DNA of 64,000 bases from Botryosphaeria dothidea (Eukaryota; Ascomycota; Dothideomycetes; Botryosphaeriales; Botryosphaeriaceae): positions 1-64,000 of the forward strand of contig WWBZ02000022.1 in the NCBI GenBank assembly GCA_011503125.2, given 5' to 3'. Shown here one piece after another: positions 58,417 through 64,000 of the stretch. Below the pieces are notes generated by a model, which did not search any database, was not told where the DNA came from, and saw only the letters and a list, made by a program, of their open reading frames with translations. A program made the position numbers and the translations under genes. Each line of letters begins with the position of its first letter. The first letter of the stretch is position 1.

Positions 58417-61203
58417 ATGACGACCCTGGCGCTGCGGTCAGGCTACCTCGCCCGCCTATCGAGGTCTAGCATCACAGCGACCGCCCGCGCCGCCACCCGC
58501 CCTCGCTGTGCCCCGACCATCTCCAGATCACTTCTCCAGCAGCAGCGGATACGGACATATGCCAGCATCCCTCCCGAGGATCCGAAGGACCCGAAGGACC
58601 CGAAGGACCCGAAGGACCGCGACGGCGCAAACAAGAAGGATGATGCCAAGTTAGCTGGCGAAGGCAAGGGCAGGGCTGCGCCAAATTTTGAACAAAACCA
58701 AAATGCCAGTGGCCGTAGCGAAGGGCCGGACAAGGGCTTCACAAGACTTACACCCGAGGAAGAGGAAGAAGTGGACAAGCTCCTGGAGAAGTTAAAGCAG
58801 GGCCTGCCCAAGTCTCAGGTAAAACAGTTTGAGCGCGCTTTTGAAGAGATGAAGAAGCAGGGTATTCCGCAGGAGATGCGTGACATCATGAAGAACGTCG
58901 CGAACGGCGCCCCCATGGATTTAGGCACGGCCGCGAAGTTGGTCCGAATGACGACGACTATAGCGCGGAGGGCTGCCACCAATGCTGTATACGGGGAGCG
59001 TGACGAGGCACAGAAATCCCAAGAAGAGGAACCTCAGCAGAAGGCCGGCTCGCACGATCCTGGCCCACGCAACCAGCAGAAGGAGAAGGAAAAGGAAAAG
59101 GGCAAGACTGGCCAGCCGACCATGGCTGATCTCAATCTCGATTTGGGCACCACTCTCATGTCTGCTTTTGTCGCCTATCTGCTCTACCGCCTAATTGTTC
59201 CTGGAGAGAACTCGAAGGAGATTACGTGGCAAGAGTTCCGGAGCACTTTCCTTGATAAGGGTTTGGTCGAAAAGGTTGTGGTTGTGAGCGGTTCCAGGGC
59301 GCGTGTTTACCTGCACCGGGAGGCCGTGGCATCAGTTTACCCCGACTCTCCAGCAGTGAACCCCAACTTCCACTACTACTTCACCCTTGGCTCTGTTGAG
59401 GCATTCGAGAGGAAGATGGACACCGCACAAGACCAGCTTGGCATACCCCCAACAGAACGCATTCCGGTTGCGTACTCTGACGAAGTCCCTTGGATAGCAA
59501 CCATTCTTTCCTTTGGTCCGACGCTTTTGGTTATTGGTTCGATATTCTTCCTAACAAGACGTGCGGGTTCGGGTGGTGGAGGTTCCAATGGCATTTTCGG
59601 CATGGGAAGAAGTCGAGCCAAGAAGTTCAACCACGAGACAGATATCAAGGTCAAGTTTGCTGACGTTGCCGGGATGGACGAGGCGAAGCAAGAAATCATG
59701 GAATTCGTCAGCTTCCTCAAGGAACCTGGAGTGTATCAGAAACTTGGTGCCAAAATTCCTCGTGGCGCCATCCTCTCTGGTCCTCCTGGTACTGGCAAGA
59801 CGCTGCTTGCTAAGGCCACTGCCGGTGAATCCCAGGTGCCCTTCTTCAGCGTTAGCGGCTCCGAGTTCGTGGAGATGTTCGTCGGTGTTGGTCCCTCCAG
59901 AGTACGAGATTTGTTTGCAACAGCGCGGAAGAGTACCCCCTGCATCATCTTCATTGATGAAATCGACGCTATCGGCAAGTCAAGAGCTAAGCAAAGCTTC
60001 GGCGGTGGCAACGATGAGAGAGAAAGTACTCTCAATCAAATATTGACGGAGATGGACGGTTTCAACACGTCGGAGCAGGTCGTCGTCCTGGCAGGTACTA
60101 ACAGACCCGATGTACTCGACAAGGCTCTTATGCGTCCTGGTCGTTTCGATAGGCACATTGGCATTGACAGGCCAACCATGGAAGGCCGGAAGCAGATCTT
60201 CTCCGTGCATCTGAAGAAGATTGTCACCAAGGAGGATATTGATTTCCTTACCGGTCGTCTGGCAGCTCTCACCCCCGGATTTGCAGGTGCAGACATCGCA
60301 AATTGTGTCAATGAAGCTGCCCTTATTGGTAAGTTCTTTCCTATCCATTGCTAATTGGACTAGCGCGATCCTAACTAAGCCGGTGTAGCTGCGCGCCATC
60401 ACGCGGAAAGCGTCGAGATGAAGCATTTCGAACAAGCCATCGAGCGTGTCATTGGTGGTCTCGAGAAGAAGTCTATGGTTCTCTCCCCTGAGGACAAGAG
60501 GACAGTCGCGTACCACGAGGCTGGCCACGCCATCTGTGGTTGGTACTTCAAGTACGCGGATCCGCTCCTCAAGGTCTCCATCATCCCCCGTGGCTCCGGC
60601 GCCTTGGGCTACGCCCAGTACCTCCCTACCGGTGACACCTACCTCATGAACGTCAACCAACTTGTCGATCGTATGGCCATGGCTCTGGGTGGCCGCGTCT
60701 CTGAAGAGCTCCACTTTGAAACCGTCACTTCGGGCGCATCGGACGACTTCAACAAGGTCACGCGCATGGCCACAGCCATGGTGACCAAGTGGGGCATGTC
60801 GCAGAAGATTGGCTACCTGTACTTCGAGGATGACACGCAGCAACAGCTGCACAAGCCCTTCAGCGAGGAGACGGCCAAGAACATCGACTCGGAGGTGCGA
60901 CGCATCGTCGACGAGGCGTACAAGCAGTGTAAGGACCTGCTCGTCGAGAAGAAGCACGAAGTTGGCCTCGTTGCCGAGGAGCTGCTCAAGAAGGAGATGC
61001 TCGGCCGCGACGATCTCGAGCGCATCCTCGGCCCCAGGCCCTACGGCGACCCCAAGGATTTCACAAAGTACTTTGGTTCGCGAGCGGATAGGGAGGGCGC
61101 TGGCCCCGGCCCTGGCAGCGTGCCTGGCCCGACTACCCTGCCCGGTGAGGATGGTGGTGCGCCGGAGCCGCCGAAGACTCCGCCGGGTGGCGTGGCTTTG
61201 TAA
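58417..61203 (+). CDS. Mitochondrial m-AAA protease subunit (Yta12/Afg3 type)
   Basis: An ATP-driven zinc protease of the mitochondrial inner membrane that removes damaged membrane proteins and matures some imported ones. Two exons (58417-60328 and 60389-61203, 60-bp intron) give 908 residues. An Arg/Ser-rich presequence ([20 protein letters not shown]) targets it to mitochondria. Two spans at about 242-262 and 360-380 flank the intermembrane domain. The AAA module has Walker A GPPGTGKT (455-462), Walker [10 protein letters not shown] (510-518) and the second region of homology with [19 protein letters not shown]. The protease domain has HEAGH (680-684). The C-terminus is Gly/Pro-rich. After the presequence a nine-base unit repeats four times, encoding PKD repeats (58582-58619). 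An upstream ATG at 58210 is in frame, but the extra residues do not resemble a presequence. Confidence 0.96.
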
Positions 61204-63334
61204 GATGTTGCGCATGTGTGTTTCTCCAACGGGTTTTCTCAACGGATAATAGTGCTGGACGGGGCAAGGCAGGGAGAGAAATCCTCTTCTGGTGATCTCT
61301 GGTTTGGTGGGGTTTGTAACAACTTTTCTCTTTCCTTTAAGCATTTCAGGTGCACAATCGCGCGAGTCTGCACGGTCAGGTCTTTTTCTCTTTTCATTAC
61401 TTTTTATATCTCCTCCCTCCACTCTTCAAACCACCACCGCCAACAACACCAACAATGTTTGAAACATACAGAGACAAAAAAGAAGACATTCGCCGCTCAG
61501 CAGAAAACAGCCTCTTAACCACTCATCGGATGAGGTGATGGGGGAAAAGCGATAGGGTCGGGAAAGGGGGTTTGACGGATGCGGTCGATGGATGTCGGAA
61601 ACGTAGATATGCTCGATGCATGATTGTATAAATAGGAGAATGTGAAAGATATCCATGAGGCGTGTGTGTGGTATCGTGCCTCCGTGGCGTTTCTTGGTTC
61701 TGCTGCCTGTGATCGTGATGGACAAACCCCACTGCCCCCTTGTACATTGCTTCTGAGGTTCGGCTTGTGCGGACCGAGAGGCGCAAGCGACTGCGGCTAC
61801 CGGTTGGTTGGTTGGATCGACAGTAGTGATGGTGACTACCGCCAGTGGGCTCGTGACGATTTGATGGTAATACGTTCGGTCGTGTGGCGGTAATGGCTTG
61901 CTCTCTCGCGCTGCGGCTCAGATCTCTCAGCTCGTGGATGCGGAGAGGCGTCTGGCTGTTTGAAGTGGACGGTTTTGGCGTGGGGGTTGTCTTTGTTGCC
62001 GGATTCGGTGGGGTTCTTTTCCTCCCTCTTGGTTGGTTTGGTCGGCGGGATCCATTTGGTGACGGCGGCCGTGCCCCTGTCTTTGCTGTCGTTCTTCTTC
62101 TTCTTCTTCTTCTTTCGAGGCGTCCTGATGACGGTGACGGTAATGGTCGTGGTGGTGGTGACCTTCATCATCGTCACAGCATCTGCCAGTGCTTGGGTAG
62201 ACTTCCCAGGAGAAGGAAGATGGAAGCGAAAAATCTGAGAACAGACATTTTGGAATTCACACACACAAAGTGGACGGCGTGGGATGGGCTTCTTTTAAGT
62301 GCGCAGAGCCATGTGGGACCTTCCTCGTGAGGGAGCACGTATCGTCTTTTGTACGTTTCGCAGCGCAATGTGCCCCGGATTTCTTGTGTGACTCGACGCT
62401 CTGAACTTCCCTCCTCAACCAGACAACATTGCATGAGGAGGTTGGTGGGCTTCGTGGATTATTGAGGTGGCTGTGAGGCTGTGTAAGCGCGATTTACCTG
62501 ATCGCCTTGGATAATGTGTGGGTTGGTGTGACGTTCTGAGACGCCCGCCGGTGAGATTTTTGGCTGGGGTGGGACGGGGGTGACAATAGCGCGCTAATAT
62601 ACCCTCCCGTGTTGGTTCAAGTGCACAAATAACCATGGAATTTGTGTAGTGATTGCGACGACGATAATGCAATGCAGTGGTAGACCCGTTGTGGCTTCGG
62701 CGTCGGGTGACGATGTTGTAGAATTGACACGAGACGTCCTCCAGGTATCTCTCTATTAGAATATGAAAACTTCTTTGGTTTCTCTAGACATAGGATGATG
62801 CAGCGTAATAACAAATGTGTATGGCGGTGCACTGGTGACGAGCCTGGGCTCCCCGTTGTGTATGGATAAGCCCCGCGGCGGGCAGTAGTTGCGTTGATGA
62901 ACCCCGTGGCGTCTGGGGTCGAGTATGCTGACTGGCCACTTTTTTGCCTTTCCCGTGTGAATGTTTTGTATCTTTTGCTCTCTCGTAGCCTAGTACGGAC
63001 AGGGAGTCAACCAAGCCTGTGTAGTTCTCTCCACCATGTGGGGTTACACACAATGCTCAAAACCACCTTGACACACACTGATCAGAGGATCTGAGACCGA
63101 TTGTATCAGCCTCATTTTCTGTAACTTCTACAGCGTAGCAGTCACTCGACAAATTGAAACTGAAGCATCATTTTGGCATGATTTGACGTGATTTGTAGAT
63201 AGAAAAGACAGGCATGACTTCTACGTTATGGTATCTCTCATAAGTCTTCCCTCACCATACATTAAACCAATAAATGGACTTTTTTTTCTAGCAACCCAGG
63301 CTAGACAAACATGACGTAATAAAAAAACACCACT
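61204..63334. other. Spacer between m-AAA protease and transporter
   Basis: About 2.1 kb of 3' flanks of two convergent genes. It contains a TTC microsatellite (about 62092-62115) and no frame that looks real. A Lys-rich, Thr-rich minus-strand frame there is a by-product of that repeat. Confidence 0.5.
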
Positions 63335-64000
63335 TTACAAGAACCACCTGAAATCCGCGCTGTTGGGGCCCTCCCTCAACTTCTCCGTGCTCACGTCCCT
63401 CGCATTCATCTTGATTCCCTGCTTCATATCCCTCCTCTTATTATCGATGATCATATAGGCACCGAGCAGCAGCGTTAGGAAGGCGCCGGTGGCACCAAAC
63501 GCTGCGGTGGTAGCCAGGGCGGGGATGTACTTGGGGGCGTCCTGGTTGCGGAAGATGTTGGAGGAGACGACGCCCATGAGGTTGGCGACGGGGACGCCGA
63601 CGGAGGTGAGGGTGACGCGGCGGCCCTCGTGGGCGATGTTGTTGTTGTACCAGGTGCTCAGCAGGACGGACGGCGCGGAGGTGCCCCAGGTCATCATGAA
63701 GCAGGCGAAATACGCGACGTGGATGTCGGCCTTGACGTCGACGGTGGCGTAGATGATGAAGCCGATGAAGGTCAGCAGGAAGCCGAGGGCGATGAAGGGG
63801 AAGCGCAGGCGCGAGTAGTCGGACGAGAAGGCCAGGATGAGTAGGACGACGGCGCCGACGACGTTGGGCGCGACGGTGTAGAGGTTGGTCTTGACACTGC
63901 TGTAGCCGAGGCGGGCGACGATCTGCGGCAGGAAGAGGGACACGCTCTGCAGCGGCACGCCGAGGCAGATTTCGATGCCCAGCCAGGCGTAGGCGGCGGG
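63335..64000 (-). CDS. Major-facilitator transporter, C-terminal part (anion:cation symporter type)
   Basis: The gene runs off the right edge, so only about 221 C-terminal residues are visible. They contain the second half of an MFS fold: spans at LGIEICLGVPLQSVSLFLP, VVGAVVLLILAFSSDY with the loop SDYSRLR, FPFIALGFLLTFIGFIIYA, a span ending in the WGTSAPSVLLSTWYNNN signature, GVPVANLMGVVSSNIF, and a last span before the basic tail DNKRRDMKQG. The pattern fits the Dal5/Tna1 group that imports organic anions such as allantoate, nicotinate or pantothenate. Substrate unknown. No intron in the visible part. Confidence 0.9.
   Translation of the reverse strand, partial: PAAYAWLGIEICLGVPLQSVSLFLPQIVARLGYSSVKTNLYTVAPNVVGAVVLLILAFSSDYSRLRFPFIALGFLLTFIGFIIYATVDVKADIHVAYFACFMMTWGTSAPSVLLSTWYNNNIAHEGRRVTLTSVGVPVANLMGVVSSNIFRNQDAPKYIPALATTAAFGATGAFLTLLLGAYMIIDNKRRDMKQGIKMNARDVSTEKLREGPNSADFRWFL

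Noticed and set aside
61836..62264. A Lys/Thr-rich minus-strand frame
   Set aside because: It follows from the TTC microsatellite and its flanks, not from a conserved protein.

Overview
The window looks like nuclear DNA of a filamentous ascomycete, probably a dothideomycete (class is an inference). The reasons are short GT-AG introns of about 50-200 bp, an oxylipin-forming psi-factor oxygenase, a fungal-trans Zn2Cys6 regulator, a large-subunit secreted catalase, and a repeat island whose copies differ by C-to-T / G-to-A transitions, as repeat-induced point mutation (RIP) leaves behind. I found no bacterial-type operon, CRISPR array, rRNA or tRNA.

Region 1-11.1 kb is a nested retrotransposon graveyard. 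A full-length chromovirus-type Ty3/gypsy element (714-6525, paired LTRs, 5-bp target duplication AGATT) sits inside or next to a second, more heavily mutated gypsy element (to 8774). A copia remnant follows (8775-11136), itself interrupted by two short solo LTRs (8823-9240 and 10050-10494), each with its own 5-bp duplication. About 100 bp beyond the last LTR lies a small gene for a putative secreted protein.

Region 11.9-24.3 kb holds a 12-exon psi-factor oxygenase (dioxygenase-P450 fusion, minus strand) that diverges from a MAPEG membrane protein (plus strand); a nuclear gene for ATP synthase subunit 8 (minus), in which an intron separates a leader exon from the mature protein; and an alpha/beta hydrolase (minus).

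Region 25.2-46.6 kb holds a Zn2Cys6 transcription factor (plus), a secreted catalase (minus) and the DNA-repair protein Ku80 (minus). Two long stretches (28.5-34.0 and 36.4-44.0 kb) contain no gene I can support.

Region 47.0-64.0 kb holds a TMEM205-like membrane protein (plus, head-to-head with Ku80), a large lipase-like hydrolase with a charged helical insert (minus), a mucin-like single-pass membrane protein (plus), the mitochondrial m-AAA protease (plus), and a major-facilitator transporter cut by the window edge (minus).

Functional links: the oxygenase and MAPEG protein could form an oxylipin module (inference). The subunit 8 gene and the m-AAA protease both serve the mitochondrial inner membrane but are 37 kb apart. 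All exon structures were read by eye from splice sites and reading-frame continuity. Every gene model of two or more exons given here sums to a whole number of codons.
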